Shown: positions 8,283 through 18,437 of the stretch, in pieces
Layout of the letters: each line of letters starts with the position of its first letter
Numbering within the stretch: the first letter of the stretch is position 1
Source of the DNA: Pseudoramibacter alactolyticus
Lineage (GTDB): Bacteria; Bacillota; Clostridia; Eubacteriales; Eubacteriaceae
DNA length: 64,000 nt
Strand: one strand, 5' to 3'
Assembly (NCBI RefSeq): GCF_050908235.1
Contig: NZ_CP194340.1
Made by a program: the position numbers and the translations under genes
Notes under the pieces: generated by a model
What the model was told of the DNA's origin: nothing
What the model saw: only the letters and a program-made list of their open reading frames with translations
Databases searched by the model: none

Positions 8283-11200
8283 TTAAATTGTTTTTTCGGC
8301 CGGCGACAGCCTCACCGCCTCGCCCATGGTGATAAAAAGCAGGTATTTTTCGGCCACGGGCCGGCCGGTAATCGCCGCCAGCGCCTGCTCATAAAAATCA
8401 ATCTGTATCTGATAACGGGCGATCAAACGATCGCGGGCTTCCTGAGAATGCCAGCGGTCGGTTTTGTAATCCAACAAAATCCATCGGTCGTCTTCGATAA
8501 AGCAGCAGTCGATCATCCCCTGAAGCAGCACCGTCTCTTCACCGTAGATCGGATTGATGCGCCGCCCCGGCACCGCGAGGTTAAAGGGCAGCTCCCGCCT
8601 GCAGGTGACCGCCTGGAGCAGCCGTTTGCCGATGGGCGAGCCCATCAGCCGCACCACCGGCCGCAGATCCAGCGCCTTAACGAGCGCCGCTTCCAAAATG
8701 CCAAGCTCGGCCAGCCGCGCCGCTTCTGCCCGCACCGCATCCGCGATTTGCGCCGTGTCGCCGCCACAGGCCCTGATCCCGTCCAGGTCGATGCGCTGCA
8801 ACAGGGTGTGAATGCCCGAGCCCAATTCGCTGGGCTGCCAATGCCGGAGACCCGCCGCTTCCATAAAAGCCGGCTTAGCCATCCGCTCGGGAATTTCAAT
8901 TAAGGCGTCAGCTCCACGGTCCGGATTTTCCCGAAGATGTTCCACCTGGGTAACGGAAAGTTTGGACGGCGCCGGACGCCCCGCCGATTGATAATGCCAG
9001 CTTAGCCGCCGCTTGATTTCTTGAAGCTGTTTGGATGAAAGCTCCAGCTGCTGAATCGGCCGTTCCTGAGTCACAGCTTCACGAGTTGTCTCTTCTTCAA
9101 TTTTAATTTTTAACGCCGGCGAAACGCTATTTTGAGCTGCTCCCGGACGATAACACGCCATCATCAGCCAATCCAAATAAGAGACGCCAGAACCTTGCCT
9201 GCCTTTTTTGAGATTACCAACCATGCAGGGTTTTTCCCATCGTTCTTTTTCTTTTTCCAAATCGGTGACGCTTCCAACCATGATGAGTTTCGCCATGGCC
9301 CGGGTCATCGCCACATAAAGCAATCGTATCTCTTCCGAAAGGCTCTCAGTTTTGACCTGCTCCTGCACGAGGGTTGTCGCCAGGGTATCGTGATAAAGTT
9401 TCGCGCTGGGATCAATCCATTTGGGACAAATCCCAAGCTTTTGATGAAAATGCACTTTCCCTGTGGCGTTCTTCAAATTGGCGCCTTTGCCACAGTCGGC
9501 CAGAAAAACAACCGGAAATTCCAAACCCTTGCTTTTATGGATCGTCATGATCCGGACAACATCGTCATTCTCGCTGAGGATGCTCGGAGTCATCACATCC
9601 CCCTGACGACGCTTTGTTAAAGGCTGCGCATAATCTGGAAATTGAAATACGCCATGAAGTGTCGCCGTCTGATAATCAGAAGCTCTTTGAAGCAAAACCC
9701 GCAAATTTTTCTGACGCTGTTCCCCGCCGGGCAGAGCACCCACCGCCGTATAATAGCCCGTCTCCAGATAAAGCCGCCAAAGAAAATCCGCTACGGATTG
9801 GGTGTAGGCAAACTTGCGCCAGCGTTCCAGATGATCTAAAAACATCCGGGCCTTTTGACCCAATGCCGTTTTGGTTTCAGCTGCAGCTTCAAGGCTTTGA
9901 TAGAAAGGACGATTTTTCGCTCCAATTCGAATCGCCGCCAACTCTTCATCACTGAAACGGCCGATCGGCGAACGCATCACCGATAGCAGCGGCAGATCTT
10001 GCTGATAATTATCAATAACCCGAATAAGATTCAAAAAGACAATGATCTCAATCGATTGATAATACGAGGCACCGGCATCAAAATAGGTGGGAATCCCCGC
10101 GTCGGCCAAAATCCGAGCCACGGTCTCTCCCTTGCTGCTGACGCTGCGCATCAGCACACCGATATCCCGATAACGCAGAGGGCGGCTGACGCCTTCTTTG
10201 GCGATCCATTGTTCCTTGCCGACCATTTCATGAATCCGACCGGCGATGTATCGCGCCTCAGCTTCAATATGATTCGATGCCGAAGCCTGAAGGACGTGGA
10301 GTTCCGCCGGTTCCGCAGGATGCGTTGAATCCGCCAGGCCGCAGATCAGCGCAGCCTCGTCGTCGTAGGCAATTTCTCCCAGTTCCGGAGACATGATCCG
10401 GGAAAACACGTCATTTACGCAATCGATAATTCCCTGATTGCTTCGAAAGTTTTGGCCAAGGGTGATGAGGCGATCCGCCGCCCTTCCCTGTTTTTGAAAC
10501 CGCTGATATTTTTCGATAAAAATCGTCGGGTCGGCCTGTCGGAAACGGTAGATGCTCTGCTTCACGTCCCCGACCATAAAATAATTATCGGCCCGGCGCA
10601 CCCGGGATAAAATCGCTTCCTGAACGGCGTTGGTGTCCTGATATTCGTCGATAAAAACCTGGATGTAGCGTTTTTGAAGGGTTACGGCGATGGTATCGTT
10701 CGCCAAGATCGCCTGCGCGTAGCGTTCGATGTCGTGAAAGTCGAGCATTTCCCGTTCTTTTTTGAGCCGTGCAAATTCGGTATCAAATGCTTTTGTCAGA
10801 TCAATCAGCGCCGTCATAGGCGCCGCCATTGCTTGAAGATCTTCCAACATCTCAGGCAGTGGCCTTTTAAATTGTTTCACTAAATCTTTGATCGGTTTAA
10901 TCGTGGCAGTGCGCAAATCTTTAATTTTATTGCTTGTCTCTTTATCCTCTTTGCTCCCACTGTAGCTGTCAAATTTAAAAGTTTGGAGCGCTTGCTGAAA
11001 TACCTGCCACTCATCTGCGAGATGATTTTTTAAATCCAAAAGCTTATCCAGATCCTTTTGCAGGCTGCTCATTGGTTTTTCAAAACCCGGATAGTCTGCA
11101 ATCATCGATTGTATTTGTGTGATCTCCTGGCAAACAGATTCAATGAGAGATCGAATTGATGCTTTTTGGGCTTCCCCCCAGGCTGACTCTTCAAAACTTT

Positions 11201-11819
11201 CCGGCGCCACTTTTAACTGGTCAATCGCCTTCTGGCACCAGCTGTCGGGATCTTTCAGTGTTCCCAGAAAACGCCATAGATCTAAAACGAGCGTTCTTAA
11301 ATCTTCGTCTCCTTTACTGTCGCCATAGGCATCCACCAATTTTGAAAATGCCGTTTCCCCGTCTTCGGGAATTTCCAGGTAACGTTCTTCAAAAACCGCC
11401 GTCATCGCCTCGTCTTGAAGGCGATCCAACTCGACGTCATCCCCGATACGGTCATTCGGATCGGCGTCGACTTCCTGAAAAAATTCCCGGACCAAATCAC
11501 CACAAAAAGCGTGAATGGTTTCGATTGAAGCGCCGGACAAACGCCGCAGCTGATTGGAAAGGCGGCGTCTTTTGTCCGCATCGGTGCAGGCCATCAACGC
11601 TTCGCTTAACGCTGTGCTTAGACGCTCCCGCATTTCGCCCGCAGCCGCCCGGGTGAAGGTCAGTACCAACAGGGAGTCCACATCGACGTCTTCATCAACC
11701 ACCAACCGCCGAATCCGCTCAATCAACAGAGCGGTTTTGCCGGAACCGGCCGCAGCTGAGACCAAAAGATTTTGATGGCGGCTGCTGATCGCCGCTTCTT
11801 GTTCAGTCGTCCATTGCAT
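8283..11819 (-). CDS. addA: ATP-dependent helicase/nuclease subunit A
   Basis: 1178 residues, normal for AddA. With AddB it resects double-strand DNA ends and responds to Chi, the Firmicute counterpart of RecBCD. Seen: UvrD-type Walker A AAAGSGKTA at residues 22-30, TFTRAAAGEMRERL, the DEYQDTN Walker B region, the QSIYRFRQADP motif, IMTIHKSKGLEFPVVF, and a C-terminal PD-(D/E)XK nuclease with LLDYKTDR near residue 1115. Its ATG lies 16 bp inside the end of addB, so the subunits are translationally coupled. A bidirectional terminator follows directly. Confidence 0.97.
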   Translation of the reverse strand: MQWTTEQEAAISSRHQNLLVSAAAGSGKTALLIERIRRLVVDEDVDVDSLLVLTFTRAAAGEMRERLSTALSEALMACTDADKRRRLSNQLRRLSGASIETIHAFCGDLVREFFQEVDADPNDRIGDDVELDRLQDEAMTAVFEERYLEIPEDGETAFSKLVDAYGDSKGDEDLRTLVLDLWRFLGTLKDPDSWCQKAIDQLKVAPESFEESAWGEAQKASIRSLIESVCQEITQIQSMIADYPGFEKPMSSLQKDLDKLLDLKNHLADEWQVFQQALQTFKFDSYSGSKEDKETSNKIKDLRTATIKPIKDLVKQFKRPLPEMLEDLQAMAAPMTALIDLTKAFDTEFARLKKEREMLDFHDIERYAQAILANDTIAVTLQKRYIQVFIDEYQDTNAVQEAILSRVRRADNYFMVGDVKQSIYRFRQADPTIFIEKYQRFQKQGRAADRLITLGQNFRSNQGIIDCVNDVFSRIMSPELGEIAYDDEAALICGLADSTHPAEPAELHVLQASASNHIEAEARYIAGRIHEMVGKEQWIAKEGVSRPLRYRDIGVLMRSVSSKGETVARILADAGIPTYFDAGASYYQSIEIIVFLNLIRVIDNYQQDLPLLSVMRSPIGRFSDEELAAIRIGAKNRPFYQSLEAAAETKTALGQKARMFLDHLERWRKFAYTQSVADFLWRLYLETGYYTAVGALPGGEQRQKNLRVLLQRASDYQTATLHGVFQFPDYAQPLTKRRQGDVMTPSILSENDDVVRIMTIHKSKGLEFPVVFLADCGKGANLKNATGKVHFHQKLGICPKWIDPSAKLYHDTLATTLVQEQVKTESLSEEIRLLYVAMTRAMAKLIMVGSVTDLEKEKERWEKPCMVGNLKKGRQGSGVSYLDWLMMACYRPGAAQNSVSPALKIKIEEETTREAVTQERPIQQLELSSKQLQEIKRRLSWHYQSAGRPAPSKLSVTQVEHLRENPDRGADALIEIPERMAKPAFMEAAGLRHWQPSELGSGIHTLLQRIDLDGIRACGGDTAQIADAVRAEAARLAELGILEAALVKALDLRPVVRLMGSPIGKRLLQAVTCRRELPFNLAVPGRRINPIYGEETVLLQGMIDCCFIEDDRWILLDYKTDRWHSQEARDRLIARYQIQIDFYEQALAAITGRPVAEKYLLFITMGEAVRLSPAEKTI

Positions 11820-14800
11820 TATCTTGCTCCTTTTGATCCTCTGCTGCTTCGGTTGTTAGGGCCGTCGCTTTTTCGATTAACGTTTCCCGTTTTACCTTCT
11901 CAAATTGACGACAGGCCTGGCGATCAATTTGGGCATCGTAACCGCAAATCCCCCGATAATCACAAAATGTGCAGGAAGAATCATTGCCCAGTTTGTAAGG
12001 CCGCACGCCAATATCGCCGGCCAGTATTGCTTTAGCGCCTTCTGTAACATGATGCTCCGCAAAATGAATCAAAGCTTCAAAATCCTGTTCTGAAAGTTTA
12101 CGGTCGGCTCCCGAATTAAAAACTTGTGACGCCCTACCAATGTCATCGTCTAAGGCATTGATTACTCGTATATCATTTAAAAAATAGCCTTGCAGTTTCA
12201 ATTCAGAAATTTGTTTCTTAAGGATTTCATCTTTACTTATTGAATTTTCTTCCACCATCGGGTCGTCCATTTTAAAATAAAAGGCGGCGCCCGGCAGGGC
12301 TGCTTTTTCCTTTTCGCCGCAAACCTTTAAACCGATTCCCATATAAATGAGGAGCTGAAGGGACAAGCCGTAATAAATTTCCGCCGCGTCCAAATCGTGA
12401 GCGCTGCTTTTATAGTCGATGACCTTGACAAAGGTATCCTCGCCGTCGGAAAAGCTATCGATGCGATCCACAAAGCCGCGAAGCTCAGCCGCCTTCCCAT
12501 CGCCGCCGATCGTCAACGGCTCTTTGAAAAAGTGCTCACTGTCCCGATAGACAAAGGTTCCCTTGGCCAATTGTGCGCTGAGGGCGGCCAGAGTCGTTTC
12601 GCCAATGCGCCGCAGTTGTCTTCCCCGGTAGCGAAATTGTCCGCTGCTGTCAAAAACCGCATCGTGGGTGTTCTGAATCAAATCGTTAAGAAACGTTTGG
12701 ATCAAAGCCCCCCGCTCTTCTGCGCTTAGAGTGTCCAGTGTTTGATCATAGGTCTCCGTCCATTTAAAAATGCGTTCAATCAGTGTGTGCATAATATTCC
12801 CCATATCCGGTGCCGTGACTTCGTAAGGAATCACAAGCTGGGGGCGCAGACCAAAGGCGACAAATTGTGCAAAGGGGCAGGCGTTAAACTTTTCAACCCG
12901 GGAGACACTCAAATGCAGGGGCTTTTCATAAAGGGTTGTCGCTGTCGCCGGCGATAAGGACGCGTCCGTTTCGAAAAACCCAGGCGTGCTCAAAGACGGA
13001 TCCAAAACCGAGGCTACTGCCGCGCTCACTGGATCGTTATCTTTGGATCGCAAGCACAACGTATTAATCGTTGCCGGGGTGCCGGTGATCCAATCCAAAT
13101 CCCATTCATCCTGGCGGACAGACGACCGCACCTCAAGATTCGGAAAAACTTTCATTAAAGTCCTCACCAAAGATGACCGGCGGATCGCCTTGCCATCCGC
13201 ATCATTCATGCTATAAGAGCAATAAAGTCGTTCCGTCACCCGGGACACTTGCATATACAGCACGGTTAATTCGCGATTTTGCAAATAGGCACGATTGTTT
13301 TGCAGTGCCAGTCCGGCATCCTTGATTCGGGTTCGTTCCCAATCTGTCAGCACAGGAAATTGATTCTGTTCCGCCGGCAGAATACCTTCGTTGGCACCAA
13401 GAATCATAAGGATTTTCGTTCCATCGCTCCGGCTGCGAAGAGCATCGGTGATTGCCACCGTATCCCGCTGTTTTGGCAAAACACCGATATGATACGTTTC
13501 AATCCCGCTACGCAAAATATCAATAAAAGCAGGGAAATCATCGTCCGCTTCACCAAGTGCTATGTTGATTTGGTCAAACACGCCCATAAGGATATTCCAG
13601 ATTTGATTATTAACCGCCGCCCGTTGATAGTCCCCGTTGTCCATCGCCTCCGCTGCCATCGTATCCAGTTGAACCGGAATATTCGTCATTTCCAAAAAAT
13701 GCACCAAGGTTTCGATCCGCTCCCGATGACAGCCAGCTTCCTGCATTTCTTTTTTAAGGGACATCAGCGGCGAAAGTAATCGATCTTTTACCTGATTCAG
13801 GCTATCCAAATCCCAAAGATAACGCTTATCTTTTTGACCGTTTCGCCCGTCCCGAAAGCGATTTTTCTGAAAAGGTTTTTGCCAACGCCAGCCTTTAATC
13901 CCAAAAGTCTGGGCATAATTATCCAAAGCCATAACCTGTTCCGGCGTCAATCCCGAAAACGCAGTCTTGGCGTAAGCCATCACTGAATCGCCGCCCAAGT
14001 GGATGCGTACTGCATCTAAAGCCGCAAAAAGAAAAGCCACAAGGGGATGATTCATGACCGGCTCAAGTCGATCGACAAAACTGGGAATATTGTACATCGC
14101 CAACGCCCGGGCAATCTCACTTCCCATCGTTTCCGGGCTGCCAACCAGAATCATAAAATCCTCATATCGATAGCCTTCGTCTCTCGTTAACCGGATAATC
14201 GTCCGGGCCGCACACTCGGCCTCATCCCATAAATCACTGCAAACGTGAAGATCTATGTGCTCCGGCACTTTTTCCCAGGGCTGCGGCGTCAAAGAAAACC
14301 ATTCGTATTCAAGCCAAGTCAGTTCAGGATCTAATGGCGACTCCGGATCAACCGCCATCATTTTCAGTTCACTTCCCGCGGCTTTAGTCCTTTCCGATAA
14401 ATCGGCAAACGTCTGCCGAACAATTGCAAAGACGTCTTCATCCGCAGCGGTCGGGTCTTCATCCAGAGGCAATGTGATCGTCAGCTTTTGGGCGCGGTCG
14501 GCAATGGCACCGACAATTTCAAAATCATTTTTTGAAAAAGTATAAAATTGATCCATCCAGACCTGAGCATCTTTTAGAAAATTAGCCTGCCGAATTTTTT
14601 CACTCAAAAGCCGGGAGCGGTCGGTCTCGTCTAAACGATCGTTCCCCAATGATGCTTCGTAGGCATCCAAGATCAATTCCGTATCTTTCAGCTTTCGCGT
14701 CAGCAAACTGCCTTCAGGCATTTCAGACAAAACCGCCTGCAGATCATCGTGGGTAAAACCATTTTCCCGGAGTTCCCCAACAAAGGCCTCCATATCGTTA

Positions 14801-15162
14801 ACGAACCCCCGCCGGCCGACACTCTTCCCGTAAATCTGCAGTTCGTCGCGACTGCTCAGAATGCTTTTGGTCAGCAGCATGCGCCGGCCGTGATCGTCGA
14901 TAAAATGGGCGGTCGCCCCGCCGACCTCCGAAAAGACACGGGCGGCCAGCCGATCCAGGCTCATCACCTCCACGCCCATCAGGCCGCGCATGCCCGTCGC
15001 TTCGATCAGCCCGCGCTCCGCGCTGTAGGTAAAGGATTCCGGCACAATTAAAAAACAGCGGTCCGCGCCGGCTTTCAGCGCGTGGTAAATCTGCCGATAA
15101 ACAATCTGCGTCTTTCGCCGGGCCGAACCGGCTCCCCGTCCCGTTATGAGTCGTATGGTCAT
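11803..15162 (-). CDS. addB: ATP-dependent helicase/deoxyribonuclease subunit B
   Basis: 1119 residues from ATG 15162, which has AGGGGG seven bases upstream; a longer in-frame start at 15195 lacks a ribosome site. AddB is the inactive-helicase/nuclease partner of AddA and reads Chi. Seen: the iron-sulfur-linked nuclease with NACPF near residue 759, KVIDYKSS near 915 and the Cys cluster CTFCDYRGIC near 1066. The N-terminal ATP loop, usually GRxGSGKT, reads GRGAGSARRKT (residues 8-18), so nucleotide binding there may be lost. It precedes and overlaps addA. Confidence 0.95.
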   Translation of the reverse strand: MTIRLITGRGAGSARRKTQIVYRQIYHALKAGADRCFLIVPESFTYSAERGLIEATGMRGLMGVEVMSLDRLAARVFSEVGGATAHFIDDHGRRMLLTKSILSSRDELQIYGKSVGRRGFVNDMEAFVGELRENGFTHDDLQAVLSEMPEGSLLTRKLKDTELILDAYEASLGNDRLDETDRSRLLSEKIRQANFLKDAQVWMDQFYTFSKNDFEIVGAIADRAQKLTITLPLDEDPTAADEDVFAIVRQTFADLSERTKAAGSELKMMAVDPESPLDPELTWLEYEWFSLTPQPWEKVPEHIDLHVCSDLWDEAECAARTIIRLTRDEGYRYEDFMILVGSPETMGSEIARALAMYNIPSFVDRLEPVMNHPLVAFLFAALDAVRIHLGGDSVMAYAKTAFSGLTPEQVMALDNYAQTFGIKGWRWQKPFQKNRFRDGRNGQKDKRYLWDLDSLNQVKDRLLSPLMSLKKEMQEAGCHRERIETLVHFLEMTNIPVQLDTMAAEAMDNGDYQRAAVNNQIWNILMGVFDQINIALGEADDDFPAFIDILRSGIETYHIGVLPKQRDTVAITDALRSRSDGTKILMILGANEGILPAEQNQFPVLTDWERTRIKDAGLALQNNRAYLQNRELTVLYMQVSRVTERLYCSYSMNDADGKAIRRSSLVRTLMKVFPNLEVRSSVRQDEWDLDWITGTPATINTLCLRSKDNDPVSAAVASVLDPSLSTPGFFETDASLSPATATTLYEKPLHLSVSRVEKFNACPFAQFVAFGLRPQLVIPYEVTAPDMGNIMHTLIERIFKWTETYDQTLDTLSAEERGALIQTFLNDLIQNTHDAVFDSSGQFRYRGRQLRRIGETTLAALSAQLAKGTFVYRDSEHFFKEPLTIGGDGKAAELRGFVDRIDSFSDGEDTFVKVIDYKSSAHDLDAAEIYYGLSLQLLIYMGIGLKVCGEKEKAALPGAAFYFKMDDPMVEENSISKDEILKKQISELKLQGYFLNDIRVINALDDDIGRASQVFNSGADRKLSEQDFEALIHFAEHHVTEGAKAILAGDIGVRPYKLGNDSSCTFCDYRGICGYDAQIDRQACRQFEKVKRETLIEKATALTTEAAEDQKEQDNAMDD

Positions 15163-15248
15163 CAAAACGCCCCCTATTTTTGTGCTTGTCAACATGCGCG
15201 CCGCCTTCTTAAACGAGGCGTCGCATCTTTGTCTCGTGTTTTTTATTT

Positions 15249-15257
15249 ATTATAGCA
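15249..15257 (-). promoter_or_regulatory. Predicted extended -10 promoter of addBA
   Basis: Minus strand reads TGCTATAAT, an extended -10 element, about 85 bp upstream of addB; no good -35 is visible. The stretch 15260-15418 shows no gene. Confidence 0.5.
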
Positions 15258-15418
15258 TAAGACGCCGATGGCCATCGGCTATCCGGCGCGCGTCAAACGG
15301 CCGGCGGAACGTCATTCTATCGCCTATGCGCCAAATCCGGCCTATACGATTCAACCCTGAAACGCTGGTTTTTTCCTGATTTGCGCCAAATTATTATCTC
15401 TATTTCAATTGAAAAGGC

Positions 15419-15447
15419 TTTACATTTACAAATGCTTAATGTATAAT
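15419..15447 (+). promoter_or_regulatory. Predicted sigma-A promoter of the aquaporin gene
   Basis: TTTACA, a 17-bp spacer and perfect TATAAT, leaving a leader of roughly 105 nt before the ATG at 15560. Confidence 0.75.
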
Positions 15448-15559
15448 TAAGAGCGTGAAAGGGAATCGCAAACGACGTGCAACACGCCCTGGGAGGGAAC
15501 GTGCTGCAGGGACAATGCAATTCTATTTTAACATCATTATTTTATAAGGGGGATGGACA

Positions 15560-16273
15560 ATGATTCCATATTTATCCGAATTTATCGGTACCGCCATGCT
15601 CGTTCTCTTAGGGGACGGCGTTTGCTGCGGTCAAAATCTTGAAGGAACAAACTGGAAGGGCGCAGGCTCTGTTCATACGATCATCGGCTGGGGTCTCGCC
15701 GTTGGTCTGCCGGCTATGGCCTTTGGCGCACAGTCCGGTGCTCATTTCAACCCTGCTGTTACTCTCGGAATGGCCTGCATCGGCAACTTTGAATGGTCTA
15801 TGGTTCCGGGTTACATCGTTTGCCAGATGCTCGGCGGCTTCGTCGGCGCCATCATCCTGTGGCTCTATTACAAACCGCAGTTCGATGCGACCACCGATCC
15901 GGGTACTATCAAGGGTTGCTTCTGCACAGCTCCGCACATCAAGAACACGTTCTTTAACTTCTTGTCCGAATTTATCGCGACGTTCTTCCTGCTGTTCTTC
16001 ATCCTGACGATTCCTGCCTCTGTCGGCGCTGCCGGTGCTTCCGCTTTCGTCGTCGACCTGATCATCATGTGCGTCGGCTATTCGCTGGGGGCCACCACCG
16101 GGTTCTCCATGAACGCAGCGCGTGACTTTTCGCCGCGTCTGGCCCATGCCATTCTGCCGATTCCGAACAAAGGCGATTCCGATTTCAGTTATGCCTGGAA
16201 CGCAGCCATCACCCCGATCCTCGGCGGTATCTGCGGCGCTTTTGTCGGCCAGATGGTCGTTGGCTGGCTCTAA
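15560..16273 (+). CDS. MIP-family channel, aquaglyceroporin (glycerol facilitator type)
   Basis: 237 residues with six hydrophobic segments, the normal size of a major intrinsic protein channel in the cytoplasmic membrane. The first half-helix carries NPAVT (GAHFNPAVTLG); the second reads NAARDF rather than NPARDF. The Arg-Asp after the second motif is typical of glycerol facilitators rather than strict water channels, so glycerol or another small neutral solute is the likely substrate (inference). Ribosome site AAGGGGGA precedes the ATG. It is monocistronic, with a strong promoter upstream and a perfect terminator downstream; no glycerol kinase is nearby. Confidence 0.92.
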   Translation: MIPYLSEFIGTAMLVLLGDGVCCGQNLEGTNWKGAGSVHTIIGWGLAVGLPAMAFGAQSGAHFNPAVTLGMACIGNFEWSMVPGYIVCQMLGGFVGAIILWLYYKPQFDATTDPGTIKGCFCTAPHIKNTFFNFLSEFIATFFLLFFILTIPASVGAAGASAFVVDLIIMCVGYSLGATTGFSMNAARDFSPRLAHAILPIPNKGDSDFSYAWNAAITPILGGICGAFVGQMVVGWL

Positions 16274-16348
16274 AGCCAACCTGCTAGGTTTAATCGCTGT
16301 CTTATCGGCTTTCGGTAAAACTTTATTATTGCGACCTTTCACACGCAG

Positions 16349-16379
16349 AAAGCTGCTCGGTTTTCCGAGCAGCTTTTTT
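16349..16379 (+). terminator. Terminator of the aquaporin gene
   Basis: Perfect 12-bp stem AAAGCTGCTCGG / CCGAGCAGCTTT with a TTTT loop followed by T6. Confidence 0.92.
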
Positions 16380-16522
16380 ATTGGCGCCCTTTTTCCTATT
16401 CACCTTGATAGCCGTTATTTTGGCGCAGCAAAAAGCCGACAGTCACCTGCCGGCTAAAATAAGGAAAAGAAATGAAATGTTCGAAGCGCTGGCTTCAAAC
16501 AATTGACGTTGCTATTATAACC

Positions 16523-16554
16523 AAAAGCCGGCGGCTCTGCAAGCCCCGGCTTTT
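16523..16554 (-). terminator. Hairpin at the end of the mtn operon
   Basis: AAAAGCCGG / CCGGCTTTT stem overlapping the stop codon of the isomerase-like gene. The minus-strand T run is only four bases, so strength is uncertain; the plus-strand T run is longer. Confidence 0.55.
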
Positions 16555-17419
16555 ATTTTTTCGCATTTTTCCGTCTCCTTATCCGAGACGGATTCTGTTT
16601 AAAATCCGCAATCAAACGGTTCACCTGATCGTGCACCGCAAGGCAGAAGTCCCGCGGATTCCGGTCCTGCCAAAAATGCGCCGCAATCAGCTCGCAGGAA
16701 AGGACGTGCCAGCCGACGGCATCCAGCTGCGCCATCACATCCGGCAGGGGCAAAAATCCCTCGCCGGGAATCCAATGTCGGTCCAGATGGCCATCATTAT
16801 CTGAAAAATGCAGGGCCTTGAGGCGGCTGCCGTAGTCTTTCAGAATGCGCCCCCGCCCACATGGCAACATATAGTCGTGAGAGACATCGTAGCACAAGCC
16901 GAAATGCTCCGCATCGATAGCATCGAGCAGCCCTTTGAGCAAAAATTGCCGAGTCACATTTTCCACCGCGATGTCGACCCCGTATTTTTCACCGGCGTCG
17001 GCCAGTTCCGAGAAAAAAGCCCGTCCGTTATCAAAAGCGTAAGGGCCCAGCTCGAAATCGACGGTGTGCACCACGATCGCCGGCACAGCAAAACGGGCGC
17101 AATCCGCCACATAGCCGATAAGACGGTCAAGGTATGCACGGTTTTCGGCCGGGGGGTTCTCCCAAATGCGGCTGTATCCCATATAGGGCGCGTGAAAATT
17201 GGTAATGCCGAGATGATGGCGCGCCGCGAGCTCCGGAAAACGCTCCTTGGGAATGCGCACCGGGGCCGTCTCGTCCTCCCAGGAAAGCATCACTTCATCG
17301 AAGCCGGCATCGCGGATGGCCGCCAGCCGCTCCTCAAGGGGCATAAAATAGCCGAACCAGGCAAACATGCTGGTGGTCCAGTCCTGCGCCGGTTCGGTTT
17401 TCTTTGATTTAACCTTCAT
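16553..17419 (-). CDS. Sugar phosphate isomerase/epimerase-like TIM-barrel protein
   Basis: 288 residues from ATG 17419, which overlaps the end of mtnA. The fold is the xylose isomerase-like/AP endonuclease family 2 barrel: GFDEVMLSWE near the N-terminus, NFHAPYMGYS, an IVVHTVDFE strand, VENVTR (the usual metal-ligand Glu), CYDVSHDYMLP and LHFSDNDGHLDRH with metal-ligand His. The family acts on sugars, sugar phosphates or inositols; the substrate here is not evident. Its place as third gene of mtnP-mtnA suggests action on 5-methylthioribulose 1-phosphate or a breakdown product (inference). No clear ribosome site precedes 17419; an alternative ATG lies at 17368. Confidence 0.8.
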   Translation of the reverse strand: MKVKSKKTEPAQDWTTSMFAWFGYFMPLEERLAAIRDAGFDEVMLSWEDETAPVRIPKERFPELAARHHLGITNFHAPYMGYSRIWENPPAENRAYLDRLIGYVADCARFAVPAIVVHTVDFELGPYAFDNGRAFFSELADAGEKYGVDIAVENVTRQFLLKGLLDAIDAEHFGLCYDVSHDYMLPCGRGRILKDYGSRLKALHFSDNDGHLDRHWIPGEGFLPLPDVMAQLDAVGWHVLSCELIAAHFWQDRNPRDFCLAVHDQVNRLIADFKQNPSRIRRRKNAKK

Positions 17420-18437
17420 TTTTGAGTTTGGGAATGTGTTGGATATAGGGCGGATAGAGCACGCCCTTTTCCGTAATGATGGCCGAAACATTTTGATGCG
17501 GCGTCACGTCGAAGGCCGAATTTTCGAAGCGGATGCCCTCTGGCGCCGTCTGCACCCCGGCGAAATGCCCAACTTCATTGGGCTCGCGCTCCTCGATGAC
17601 GATATCGTCCCCGGTCATCATCTCGAAATCGATGGTCGAGGTCGGCGCCGCCACATAAAAGGGAATGCCGTTCTCCCTGGCAAGTACCGATACCGAATAG
17701 GTCCCGATTTTATTGGCCACATCACCATTTCGGGTGATACGGTCCGCTCCGACAATCACTGCGTCGATTTTACCCTGGCGCATCATCCAGCCCGCCATAT
17801 TATCGGTGATCAGGGTGACGGGAATGCCATCCTTGTGGAGCTCGTAGGCGGTGAGCCGCGCGCCCTGCAAAAGCGGACGGGTTTCGTCGGCATAAACGGA
17901 AATCTGTTTCCCGGCTTCGCAGGCCGCGCGAATCACCCCGAGGGCCGTGCCGTAATCCGCCGTGGCCAAAGCGCCGGCATTGCAATGGGTCAGCACCGTA
18001 TCCCCCAGGTGAAGCAGCGCCGCTCCGGCTCGGCCCATGGCGCGGCACATGGCGATATCCTCGGCGCAAATCGCGTCGGCTTCGGCCCTAAGCGCCACAT
18101 AGGCATCCTGCCCGGCAGTAAGGGCCGCCTTCAGGCAGGCCTCCTGCCGGTCGACGGCCCAGAAAAGGTTGACCGCCGTCGGCCGTGTCCCCCGCAGATC
18201 GTCGCAGGCCTGCTGCATGCGTTCGGCAAAATCCGGGCGGCCGGCAAATTCCCGGGCGGCCAAAGCCACCGCATAACCCGCCGTCACGCCGATGGCCGGC
18301 GCCCCGCGCACCACCATGGTCACAATGGCGTCGCACACGTCCCGGTAATCGGTGTAGCTGCGGATGACTTCCCGGGTGGGCAGCAGGGTCTGGTCGATCA
18401 GTTTTAACGCTTCGTCTTCGAAATAAACCGGCCGCAT
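17409..18437 (-). CDS. mtnA: S-methyl-5-thioribose-1-phosphate isomerase
   Basis: 342 residues, normal for MtnA. The enzyme converts 5-methylthioribose 1-phosphate to the ribulose form in methionine (and 5-deoxyribose) salvage. Seen: RGAPAIGVTAGYA near residue 45, the catalytic Cys in LTHCNAGALAT near 150, and the catalytic Asp in VGADRITRNGDVANKIGT near 235. It resembles eIF2B-alpha relatives, but the Cys and Asp identify MtnA. The ATG overlaps the mtnP stop (TAATG). Confidence 0.96.
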   Translation of the reverse strand: MRPVYFEDEALKLIDQTLLPTREVIRSYTDYRDVCDAIVTMVVRGAPAIGVTAGYAVALAAREFAGRPDFAERMQQACDDLRGTRPTAVNLFWAVDRQEACLKAALTAGQDAYVALRAEADAICAEDIAMCRAMGRAGAALLHLGDTVLTHCNAGALATADYGTALGVIRAACEAGKQISVYADETRPLLQGARLTAYELHKDGIPVTLITDNMAGWMMRQGKIDAVIVGADRITRNGDVANKIGTYSVSVLARENGIPFYVAAPTSTIDFEMMTGDDIVIEEREPNEVGHFAGVQTAPEGIRFENSAFDVTPHQNVSAIITEKGVLYPPYIQHIPKLKNEG

